A DNA stretch of 64,000 nt from Chitinophaga sp. S165. Lineage in GTDB: Bacteria; Bacteroidota; Bacteroidia; Chitinophagales; Chitinophagaceae. Position 1 is the first letter of the stretch. Each line of letters starts with the position of its first letter. The notes beneath the pieces are model-generated. The model did not search any database, had not been told where the DNA came from, and saw only the letters and a program-made list of their open reading frames with translations. This document shows positions 7,493-15,388 of the stretch, one piece after another. A program made the translations under genes and the position numbers. The stretch spans positions 1 to 64,000 of the forward strand of contig NZ_QGTG01000010.1 of NCBI RefSeq assembly GCF_003182155.1, read 5' to 3'.

Positions 7493-8761
7493 ATGAAATT
7501 TGAAGAAATTAAAGATGCTATACAAATTCTGTTCAACTTTAAAATAATTGAAGAAACTGAAAGCAAGGTTTTGTTTAATTTGATTTCAGATAAAAAGGCG
7601 TTCCTATTAAAGGAACAAGTAAATAATATAATAGAAGAGCTTACCTTATTTAGCACAGAACAAGATGTAGAACTATTTAACAGTAATTCGTATGAAATTT
7701 TAGTTCGTGATGAAATAAGAGTCCCTGTTTCAAAAGATGTTGAACAAAATGATGCGATAAACAAAATCGAATATAAAATAGCCGCACCTTCTGACAGATA
7801 TTTGATTTTTTTCATCCATAATCTATCAAAGCAAAATACCCCAAAAATACTGAGAGGTGGCATTATACCTTACAAACTTAGAAAGATATTTGACAGAGGA
7901 GAACAGCAAAATTTGCCATATGAGCCGAACGTTATTGACGTAATTAAGGAAATCGTGCCAAGGCTCGAGACATTACAAATAAGTAGTGGAAATGCAAAAC
8001 GTAAACCAGAATTTGAGCAACTTATTTATGCTTTTCTGTTTAATTTAGGATACAACCTTGACTACACATTTCTACCATTAAGATTTATGGATGAATTCAC
8101 ACAACCGTACCGAATTGGCCATCTAAGAAGAGCCAATTTTTCCGATCTAGAGCCGCCCAAACGAATTTATTTAAATGAATTAATACTACACTACCAAAAA
8201 GGAATTTCTAGTGAAAGCATTGATCATCAGTTTTTGTCCTTTTACCATGTATTGGAACACTTCTTTGAAAAAATATACAATGATGATATTCTAAACAGTA
8301 TTAAATCAGAGCTAACGAAACCTAATTTTTCATATAAAAGGAACAAAGATGTTGCAGGTCTAATCAGCCTAATACAAAATAGACTTAAATATAAAAATGA
8401 TGAATTTCAATTGAATGAACTCGAAGCCTTAGAATTAACGCTTAAGAAATTTGTAAGAGATTTACCATTTTTGTCCAGCGAGTTAATAACAATTTCAAGC
8501 ACACTTGTTGAATATTTCAAGACTACTGAAGTTTCTTTTTCAAGAGGCAATAAAGTTAATTTTGAAAGCACTAATACAAATGAAATTTATGTAAATCTAG
8601 CAAAACGAATTTATTTGACTAGAAACTCTATTGTCCATAGTAAAGAAACTGATAAGAGCAAATACACTCCATTTCGCGATGACCAATATTTAACAAAAGA
8701 AATTTATCTATTAAGATTAATTGCAGAAATTGTAATAATTGACAATTCTAAAGAGCTTTAA
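7493..8761 (+). CDS. HEPN-domain protein (ApeA-like C-terminus)
   Basis: The 422-residue protein has no signal peptide or membrane segment. Its C-terminal part is helical and carries RNSIVH at residues 377-382. This is the R-X4-6-H motif that forms the active site of HEPN ribonucleases, and it follows the helix LAKRIYLT as expected. A FLSFYHVLEHFFEKI helix near residue 245 resembles the first helix of ApeA-type HEPN domains. The N-terminal 200 residues are an unrecognised alpha/beta region. HEPN RNases are frequent anti-phage effectors. The gene stands alone in the island between the peptidase relic and the AbiC-like gene. Its role in defence is inference from motif and location. Confidence 0.65.
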   Translation: MKFEEIKDAIQILFNFKIIEETESKVLFNLISDKKAFLLKEQVNNIIEELTLFSTEQDVELFNSNSYEILVRDEIRVPVSKDVEQNDAINKIEYKIAAPSDRYLIFFIHNLSKQNTPKILRGGIIPYKLRKIFDRGEQQNLPYEPNVIDVIKEIVPRLETLQISSGNAKRKPEFEQLIYAFLFNLGYNLDYTFLPLRFMDEFTQPYRIGHLRRANFSDLEPPKRIYLNELILHYQKGISSESIDHQFLSFYHVLEHFFEKIYNDDILNSIKSELTKPNFSYKRNKDVAGLISLIQNRLKYKNDEFQLNELEALELTLKKFVRDLPFLSSELITISSTLVEYFKTTEVSFSRGNKVNFESTNTNEIYVNLAKRIYLTRNSIVHSKETDKSKYTPFRDDQYLTKEIYLLRLIAEIVIIDNSKEL

Positions 8762-9068
8762 TGATAATGAAAAAGTGCAAGTCGAATTGCAATATAAAAT
8801 AGAAAGTTAATTGCTTGTACTATGGACGTTTCGGATATAGTCAGAATAATAAGATTTGTAAGCTAGAGGAAGATCATCCTAATTTACACCCCAAATTGAT
8901 TTTCTACGTATTCGATCGCAAAAATTTCAGTAAATTTAGCGTGACAGGTAGAAAGAGTAGGAAAGTGTGCAGAATAAGCTACTTTTCGAAAAGTTCTAAA
9001 TCCGTGACACATATTTGACACACAGGCTCCATAACGACTTGATTTTCAGAACTGAACTCGTTCCAGTT

Positions 9069-9118
9069 CTGGGCACGTAAAATGCAAAAGCCGCTCTACG
9101 AGCGGCTTTTGCATTTTT
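9069..9118 (+). repeat. Imperfect direct repeat, copy 1
   Basis: Begins CTGGGCACGTAAAATG and includes the terminator at 9079-9117. It matches 11011-11060 at 41 of 50 positions by eye. The two copies flank the AbiC-like gene. The CTGGGCAC prefix could be the 3' remnant of a tRNA attachment site, but no tRNA is visible. Confidence 0.6.
9079..9117. terminator. Strong bidirectional hairpin terminator
   Basis: A perfect 17-base-pair stem (AAAATGCAAAAGCCGCT with its complement) closes a five-base loop. It is A-rich on the left and T-rich on the right, so it can terminate from both sides. It lies about 320 bases downstream of the HEPN gene. Confidence 0.8.
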
Positions 9119-9632
9119 GGTTATCTTACTAAATTTTACAAATGTTTCATATTCAATTTAAAACAGGTTCGATAAGCGGTAATAGTCTGATTGTCCTCTC
9201 ATATCGTACAGTTGTGACTTTGTATAATTGATAACCGGCTGTTAGATTAAATGAGAACTTCTTCGATGGAGGTAAGCGTACGTAATGGATGGACTCGTGT
9301 TTTAAAATTTGAAAGAATTCTCGGTTGTATAATTAGCTCGGCAAATCCCCTTTCTCCTTCTACTCATTTTTCCTTTAAGTTCATTTGATTTACAACTACG
9401 GAGGCTAAATTGAATGAGCTGCGGAAAAAGAAAGCTTAATTACAAAAGCTTCAAAAAAACTATAGTTGCTCTGCAGGCTCCTCGTAACTACAACGGCTAT
9501 CTATCACAGGAAATCTTCAAAATGCTTGTCTGACCTTGACTAGTGTCATATAGCTGCTCATATTAACGAGAAAAGGACCTTTTGGTTATCTAGATAAAAA
9601 GATGGAGATTGTATAATTAATATCTCTATACG
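9118..9632. other. Intergenic region upstream of the AbiC-like gene
   Basis: About 515 bases with no supported gene on either strand and no RNA gene recognised. It may hold the promoter of the AbiC-like gene and possibly decayed mobile-element sequence. Confidence 0.4.
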
Positions 9633-10823
9633 ATGTCATTCGACTCAGATTCCATAAAACTTTTAGTTAAAAGCTGGTTTAAGAAACTAAGTTCCATAAT
9701 ACATAGTCCAATTCTAATTGGTCTTGGTGGTTTTCTAATAATAATAGGTTTTGTTTACTGGGTAGCACATTTTCCCTTCTGGATTCACGATAGCAAGAAC
9801 TATCAGATTTATTGTGACACAGGCCAGATTGGTGATACACTTGGTGGAATTATGGGACCGCCAATTGCTATTCTAGGAGTAATCCTAACATTTCTCGCAT
9901 TTTTCATTCAATACCGGGCCAATGCCGAACAACGACAACAATTTGAGCGATCGATGGTGCAGCAGCAACAACATTTTGAAAAAACACTCAAGGAGCAATC
10001 CAAAACTCATAAATTGGAACAAATAGAGAACCGTTTTTTTGAGTTACTAAAAATTCACAAGGAGAATATTAACGAGTTAACATTTTCGGATGAAATTAAT
10101 GGTAGAACTTTATTTAGAGTTATGCATCATGAACTTAGGGTAATTTATCAACTCCTTAAAGGCGGAGTGAAAGATGCTAGTGGCCAGTACATTTTCAAGC
10201 CTCATAATAGCATTTCAGAAATGGAACTTTTGGAATTAGCATACTTTATATTTTTTTATGGAATCCAAATTGCTAGTAGTAAGCAAAACATCGAAAAATT
10301 GAGCGATTTTCAGAAGGAAATGTTTAATAGTAGTATGCAATACTTCCGCAAAATTCGTAATGACCAAAAGCGAATAAAAAGACTGAACGCCTCACGGAAA
10401 ACCTTTCGATTTAGCTATATAGATCCTGCTAATAATAAAATAAAAACTTGCCTATTTGAAAACGTCCCATTCAATGGATACGACAATAAACTAGGGCATC
10501 TTTACAGGCATTTATTTAGAAGCTGCCAATATATTCTCAATCAGGAAATTTTGGACTTTGAACAGAAAAGAGAATATATCAAAATGCTCAGAGCTCAATT
10601 GTCTAACTACGAACAAGTAATGATATATTACAATGCAATTGTGTGGTTCAAAGGCCAATGGGATGAACTGTTTATCCATTATCAATTTATTCATAATATT
10701 CCGCTCGATATTATTAAAATAGGGCCAGCTATTGAAGATCTATATAAGAACGAAATAATTGTTGTTTGGGAAAATTATGGCGAGTATATGTTTGAACATC
10801 AGCAATTTCGGCCAGCTGGTTAG
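9633..10823 (+). CDS. Putative phage abortive infection protein (AbiC-like)
   Basis: The 396-residue protein has two N-terminal membrane segments (about residues 27-48 and 75-93). A GQIGDTLGGIMGPP segment lies between them, then a long glutamine- and charge-rich coiled coil (about 95-135), then ENRFFELLKIHKENI and a helical cytoplasmic domain. This is the architecture of the putative AbiC family, whose members are linked to phage abortive infection, with GD-G-G just before the second membrane helix and FFELLK after the coiled coil. It is transcribed alone and lies between two terminator-containing direct repeats. It probably senses infection at the inner membrane, but no biochemical activity is known to me for the family. 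Confidence 0.75.
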   Translation: MSFDSDSIKLLVKSWFKKLSSIIHSPILIGLGGFLIIIGFVYWVAHFPFWIHDSKNYQIYCDTGQIGDTLGGIMGPPIAILGVILTFLAFFIQYRANAEQRQQFERSMVQQQQHFEKTLKEQSKTHKLEQIENRFFELLKIHKENINELTFSDEINGRTLFRVMHHELRVIYQLLKGGVKDASGQYIFKPHNSISEMELLELAYFIFFYGIQIASSKQNIEKLSDFQKEMFNSSMQYFRKIRNDQKRIKRLNASRKTFRFSYIDPANNKIKTCLFENVPFNGYDNKLGHLYRHLFRSCQYILNQEILDFEQKREYIKMLRAQLSNYEQVMIYYNAIVWFKGQWDELFIHYQFIHNIPLDIIKIGPAIEDLYKNEIIVVWENYGEYMFEHQQFRPAG

Positions 10824-11010
10824 ATATATCGTATCAACTACCTTTTATGGAAAAGACGTCATATAAATGGTAAGCCAAGGAACGAAGACTGGATCCAAAT
10901 TTACAAAAAGTGAGACGCTACATATATTACATTTATATAGATTTTAAGGAGTAGCACTTTTACCTAACTTATTAAATATCATTGACAATTGGTTCGAGAA
11001 TAATTCGCTA

Positions 11011-11060
11011 CTGGGCACATAAAATATAAAATCCGCTCTAGCAGCGGATTTTGTATTTTA
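11011..11060 (+). repeat. Imperfect direct repeat, copy 2
   Basis: Begins CTGGGCACATAAAATA. It is the partner of 9069-9118. Differences within the hairpin stem are mostly compensatory (a G-C pair replaced by T-A), so pairing is kept although the sequence has diverged. Confidence 0.6.
11021..11059. terminator. Bidirectional hairpin terminator
   Basis: A 17-base-pair stem with one G-T wobble and a five-base loop, with the core CCGCT...AGCGG. It lies about 200 bases downstream of the AbiC-like gene and also faces the minus-strand gene at 11291. Confidence 0.75.
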
Positions 11061-11290
11061 TGCTATATACAACCATTTTATAAATTACTTATAAAACTAG
11101 CGGACATTTCCTATTACAAATATTAACAGCTTCCATTTTTCTTTTCCTCTTTATAAAAAGCTAAAATGCTCTATTTATAAGAATAAAACTCCTGGGCGCT
11201 TGATCTTGACATATAGTAACTCAAAAACTATGCAAAGCAGGCACTTGCCCACCGATGTAGTAGTTTATAATAATAACCTGTCAAGGCATT

Positions 11291-11662
11291 TTAGTTGTTC
11301 AGCTCCGTAAAAATTGTTTGCCCGTTGAACTCAATTTTAGAGATATGTCTCTGTGAATTAGTGGGATCTAAAGGCGTCCAGTATTTCGGGTACTTTATTA
11401 AAATCTCTTTATTGATAAAGACTGCCCTTAACCTTTTTAGGTCCAACCCTTTCTCAAGCCCTCTGTTTGCATAAAATGTTCTGTCAAATCCTTGTAATTT
11501 GAAAAAAATGTCCTTGGTTCCGGATTCATTTATTTCGGTTACAAGTCCTTTTGCATGTAAAAGCTCATTTTCGTCTGGCGTAGGTATTGGTCTAAATGCT
11601 AAAAATCCAAGTACCAGAAAAAATGTCGCCCCAGTTAGTAGAATCCATTTTTTAGTTGTCAT
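11291..11662 (-). CDS. Small membrane-anchored hypothetical protein
   Basis: A 123-residue protein with one N-terminal membrane segment (about residues 6-24, WILLTGATFFLVLGFLAF) and a soluble domain rich in beta-strand-like and charged residues. It could be an inner-membrane protein facing the periplasm, or a protein with an uncleaved signal. No family recognised. It is monocistronic, with the direct-repeat terminator downstream. Base composition is intermediate between the AT-rich island and the host-like region to the right. Confidence 0.6.
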   Translation of the reverse strand: MTTKKWILLTGATFFLVLGFLAFRPIPTPDENELLHAKGLVTEINESGTKDIFFKLQGFDRTFYANRGLEKGLDLKRLRAVFINKEILIKYPKYWTPLDPTNSQRHISKIEFNGQTIFTELNN

Positions 11663-11961
11663 GAGTTTTCAGTTTAGCTGTCAAAACAATCCTGAAGTTA
11701 CGGAAAACAAATATCCAGATAGTAAACCAGAATTACAATGCTTCTATTTAACCACATAATCATCCCATTAATATTTTATACCGAACAGGCGGAAGGTGGA
11801 ATCAGTACTAGCACTGGTATGATTAAGTCACTGTTACGCCTATCCGCTTTTGTTACGGAATAACACATATTAAAATAACCCAAGCCAGCTGGCAAATTAA
11901 AGCGTATTCGAGAATGATCCCCAATCGGAAAGAGGCCATTCATAAACAGTGAAGACGTTTT

Positions 11962-12501
11962 TTATGTAACCAGCAATTCCTTTACGGTTCGATTCCCCGG
12001 CAAACTTTTCGCCACCACAATGATTTTACCACCCGCAGGCAATGTGGCTGCTTTATAATACCAATCTACGCCGTTCCGGCCCAAAATTGCACGCCCGCTT
12101 TCTGTAATAACACCGTCAGCGTCTACTACCTTTACCTCCACTTCTGCTACCCGGAACTCATTTTGGGCGGCCACTACCACTTCCTCCTTTTCTAACCTGA
12201 TATTCTGGACTTCAGGGCTGCGGTAAGCATCCTTCACAGCTATATTATAGGCATTTTGCCCTGGTCCTGCCAGCGACTGATAGTAAGCCTTTATCTGTGG
12301 ATCTTCCAGCATGAGCTGCGCACGTGCCGAGGCAATGGTCATCTTAAGCCTTGCCTCCAGCTGCTTTTGTGTAGGTTTTTTCCTTGAAGGGCCGCGTTTC
12401 TTCGCCATAATGATCTGCCCATTCCTTTCGTAGATCGTGATTTGCTTGCCGAGAGAACCCCGTACAAGCTGCATGAGGATATTGTCTTTAACAATGGCCA
12501 T
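11962..12501 (-). CDS. Conserved hypothetical protein with DUF6266-like head
   Basis: The 179-residue protein starts with a segment containing GSLGKQITIYERNGQII, then a basic KKRGPSRKKPTQKQLEAR block and a KMTIASARAQ helix. This head resembles the start of the protein at 58728, with its GKLGNLIGYERNGQYFLR segment. The centre has GPGQNAYNIAVKDAY. The C-terminal half (from about residue 105) looks like a small beta-sandwich with alternating valines. The head and tail are typical of Bacteroidota proteins of the DUF6266 kind, whose function is not known to me. It is monocistronic with no signal peptide. Confidence 0.6.
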   Translation of the reverse strand: MAIVKDNILMQLVRGSLGKQITIYERNGQIIMAKKRGPSRKKPTQKQLEARLKMTIASARAQLMLEDPQIKAYYQSLAGPGQNAYNIAVKDAYRSPEVQNIRLEKEEVVVAAQNEFRVAEVEVKVVDADGVITESGRAILGRNGVDWYYKAATLPAGGKIIVVAKSLPGNRTVKELLVT

Positions 12502-12879
12502 AAAAAGGTCGTTTTGAGGTTAGTAATACAAGTTTCCTGTATCGTTTATCTAAGGTACGTATAAGTATATTAAATGGTCATTAAAATATCATTTAAAGAG
12601 CACTTCAATATCGATTTGATATATAAATGACCTTTAAATATCCTTTTAGTAACCTTATAATAAGCTTATATGAAGCCGGTAGAAAGCCTATTCGAATACT
12701 TCAGAAGGATTAACTATACGGGCGAGGCTATTATCAGGGAAGTTCCGAATTGTCAAAACCGTTCGGTTCGAAACTGCGATGCGAGGGGTAACGGTTATAG
12801 AAATTTGCCTTGTTTGGATGTTCTGAAATCTATGCTGAACATACAAATCCCTCAAGAATTCAACATGATCCTTGAAAAC

Positions 12880-13130
12880 TTGGGGGATTAGGAATCTAAG
12901 CAAGATTTTGATTAGTCTATAACGGAAAAATTCTACATCTCTCACACCCCGGAGGGCATTTTTAAAGGCTTTAATTTTTGCATTGAATGACTCCGCAGCC
13001 GCGTTAGTGCTCCTATTATCAAAGAAGTTCAGATGCCCAGATAGTGTTGTTGAATAGTTTTATCAAGCGTTTTAAACCAGGCCAGCCCCGAATAGCGTCA
13101 AAGACCATTCTTGCCATTAACCTGACATAT
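12880..13130 (-). pseudogene. ISAon1-family transposase relic
   Basis: Translating the minus strand gives FFDNRSTNAAAESFNAKI, then KAFKNALRGVRDVEFFRYRLIK. This is the hallmark C-terminus of ISAon1-type transposases of the ISL3/IS204-like group in Bacteroidota. Upstream pieces (AWFKTLDKTIQQHY and LMARMVFDAIRG) lie in two other frames, so at least two frameshifts are present. The rest of the transposase is missing. The element is dead and marks an old insertion at the border between the AT-rich island and host-like DNA. Confidence 0.7.
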
Positions 13131-13269
13131 AGTTTCTATGCATCGTATATCTGTCTATATTATTCCCAAAATCTTTCACTTGACTTCTTCTCTACATAAC
13201 CAAAACTCATTTCAAAGAAAAAAGGGGCGATCCGAATAAGTCGGGTCTGTACAAAAAAGTTTTTGAATA

Positions 13270-13842
13270 CTAAGGGACTTTATCGAATACGGTCTTCCAG
13301 GAACGCTCGCCGCCCCATGAGGTTGATTTTGCATTGGCCTGAACAGAAATAGACTTGCTATCATTGCTCAACTTCCAAACCTCTGTTAAGTAAACAAATG
13401 CTTGCTTCTGAACATTTATATTGAAAGGAGTGACAACCATCAGGTGTACAATTGAGTTAACAGTCATAGTTTGTCCCTCAGCTGACAACTTCACGGTAAA
13501 CTTCTTTCCTCTTTCCCTGTCATAATTAATGCGGCTTTCTTTACCGTCGAAGGTCAGTTTCTCCTGCCTTGTATCCGACGCTGCTCCGGGAGACGGGTTT
13601 GGTATTTCTATGGTTAGAAAATCTGCCTGCTCTGTTATTTTCATTGTTTTTGAGCGCATACGATCACCCTCTTCATATACGCAAACAATATTTCCGCCCA
13701 TACTTATCGACTCTTTGGATTTCCATTCGCCAGAAAAGTCAGCGCGATGAGTACCATTTTTTTGTTGAGCATGTACGGCAAAATAAATTACTCCTATTAA
13801 CAGAATAATAAAACAGGACAAAACGTTTTTTTTATTTTTCAT
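13270..13842 (-). CDS. Exported hypothetical protein
   Basis: The 190-residue protein has a signal peptide (KNKKN, a hydrophobic run to about residue 22, and a likely cut after VHAQ). The mature part starts with DFSGEWKSKESISMGG and consists of alternating strands, suggestive of a small periplasmic or outer-membrane-side beta-barrel or lipocalin-like fold. No catalytic motif is visible. The ATG start is supported by the signal peptide. It stands alone; the nearest neighbours are the transposase relic and a divergent GNAT gene. Confidence 0.65.
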   Translation of the reverse strand: MKNKKNVLSCFIILLIGVIYFAVHAQQKNGTHRADFSGEWKSKESISMGGNIVCVYEEGDRMRSKTMKITEQADFLTIEIPNPSPGAASDTRQEKLTFDGKESRINYDRERGKKFTVKLSAEGQTMTVNSIVHLMVVTPFNINVQKQAFVYLTEVWKLSNDSKSISVQANAKSTSWGGERSWKTVFDKVP

Positions 13843-14095
13843 TTGTTTATTTTTTTGCTTTTTAATGGCGACGTGTATTTCATCCAGCGAAGTTACTTTG
13901 ATACCCTTTAGAGAGTAAAACCTGGATTGTAAATAAAAATGTAACCTTTGTAAATAAATACTTTATAATCGTCATTATTTGGATGATAACAAAACAGACC
14001 TCTTACTACTGCCTGAGATGCCTTTCTATAAATGGCTTGTCATGGGCTTTCTGTTTTTTTATTCTGTAATTTCACGGGTATTCTGAAAAAAATCG

Positions 14096-14563
14096 ATGAT
14101 GGATTTAAAAAACGATACGATTCTTCTGCATCCACTGACTGAAAAAGATGCTGCGGTATATTACCAACTCTATTGCGAAAGAGCAGATGAGCAACCTTTT
14201 CTCCCGGATGAAACCCCGTGGGCATTTACAACCCGGATTCTCAATTTGTGCAATTGCTTATTCACTATACGACTTAGAGACCGCCCGGAAATAATCATCG
14301 GAGATTGCGCCTTGCATGACTGGAATCAGAAGAATAAGGAAATTGAAATTGGAGGATCCCTATTCAAAGCCTATCAGGGGAAGGGTTATATGCAGTCTAC
14401 TTTTACACTTCTTATGGAATATGCAGGGAAACATTATCAGGCAAAAAAAATCATAGGCAAAACGCAGGCAGACAATAACCATGCAATTCGCCTGGTTGAA
14501 AAGCTGGGCTTTCAGAAAGAAAAGGAGGAAGGCAACGTTGTGATGCTTAGTAAAGCATTGTGA
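14096..14563 (+). CDS. GNAT family N-acetyltransferase (RimJ/RimL type)
   Basis: The 155-residue protein has the single GNAT fold. It carries an acetyl-CoA-binding loop FKAYQGKGYMQ (Q-x-G-x-G type, about residues 96-106) and the late strand/helix NNHAIRLVEKLGFQKEKEEG typical of RimJ/RimL enzymes. It would transfer an acetyl group from acetyl-CoA to an amine of an unknown protein or small molecule. Two ATG codons sit next to each other at the start (14096 and 14099). It faces the other GNAT gene convergently, about 60 bases apart. Substrate unknown. Confidence 0.8.
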   Translation: MMDLKNDTILLHPLTEKDAAVYYQLYCERADEQPFLPDETPWAFTTRILNLCNCLFTIRLRDRPEIIIGDCALHDWNQKNKEIEIGGSLFKAYQGKGYMQSTFTLLMEYAGKHYQAKKIIGKTQADNNHAIRLVEKLGFQKEKEEGNVVMLSKAL

Positions 14564-14626
14564 CTGAATTTAGATAATCAAAAAAACGTCTCCCTTCAGT
14601 TTAGCCGGCTTGGATTTTCCTTCATT

Positions 14627-15202
14627 TCATCGCGCCTTTCTCAACATGGGCCGTACAATAGGTGAACTGCCAGATTGAATTTCACCGATAACCTCGAAAC
14701 CGTGACGTTCATATAGCGAAATATTCCTGGGATTTGAAGATTCAAGATACGCAATTGATCCATCACGGTCAACGGCCTTCAGCGCTTCCGTCATTAGTGC
14801 GGACCCCACGCCTGCCCCCTGATGTGTCGGGTCCACACCTATCATCGGCAAGTACCAGTGCGGTTCGGTTGGATGAAACGCTTCCATTTGCTCAAAAATT
14901 CCCTGCATGTCTTTTTTTATACTATTGTCTGTATTCTCATCGAACAGCCTCTTTAAACTTTCTTCATCAGATTTCGCACCGGGCGGCAACCATAGGGCAG
15001 CGCCGCTGATATCACTGGCAATGTAAGCTGTCCCCTTCCCGAACGCGCTTCCGCCGAAAGCCTTTACTATGGACGAGAATATTGCCAGATATTTTGCCGG
15101 ATCCGGCAAGCTCCATCGTGCCATCGGATCACTGCTGAACGCCAAAGTCAATACACAAATAGCACTGGCCTGATCCATTGGCGAAGCTGTTTTTATTATC
15201 AT
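14627..15202 (-). CDS. GNAT family N-acetyltransferase
   Basis: The 191-residue GNAT protein shows the acetyl-CoA loop GVDPTHQGAGVGSALM (about residues 130-145) and the C-terminal NPRNISLYERHGFEVIGE segment. The N-terminal half, with AALWLPPGA and EPHWYLPMIGV, matches the group of GNATs that act on small molecules or antibiotics in soil bacteria. It is unrelated in detail to the convergent GNAT at 14096. Substrate not predictable. Confidence 0.8.
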   Translation of the reverse strand: MIIKTASPMDQASAICVLTLAFSSDPMARWSLPDPAKYLAIFSSIVKAFGGSAFGKGTAYIASDISGAALWLPPGAKSDEESLKRLFDENTDNSIKKDMQGIFEQMEAFHPTEPHWYLPMIGVDPTHQGAGVGSALMTEALKAVDRDGSIAYLESSNPRNISLYERHGFEVIGEIQSGSSPIVRPMLRKAR

Positions 15203-15388
15203 ATCATAGTAATTTTAGAACTCTCCTTTTGCAAATTGATCACCTATGCTCCAGAGACCTTATTACGCCGATCAAACAGCAAGGAACTGTATCCTATGGT
15301 TGACAGGCTGATAATAGTCAATCCAATTGAATGTTGAATTACAAATGCTATGCCTATAAGAATGCAGGGACCTCCCGCTTTAAAATAC

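Larger units (their letters stand above)
10824..11290. other. Intergenic region at the island's right side
   Basis: No gene supported. It holds repeat copy 2 with its terminator (11011-11060) and AT-rich sequence. GGTTCGAGAA at about 10991-11000, just before the repeat, looks like a tRNA T-loop, but no complete tRNA can be folded. Confidence 0.4.

Noticed and set aside
8815..9018. Open frame of 67 codons on the plus strand after the HEPN gene
   Set aside because: No ribosome site, no recognisable motif and atypical residue mix; probably noise.
12575..12632. GGTCATT and AATGACC inverted pair upstream of the 11962 gene
   Set aside because: Only seven bases with 44 bases between them in AT-rich DNA; could be chance.
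12670..12891. 73-codon plus-strand frame over the transposase relic
   Set aside because: It is the shadow of the decayed minus-strand transposase region.
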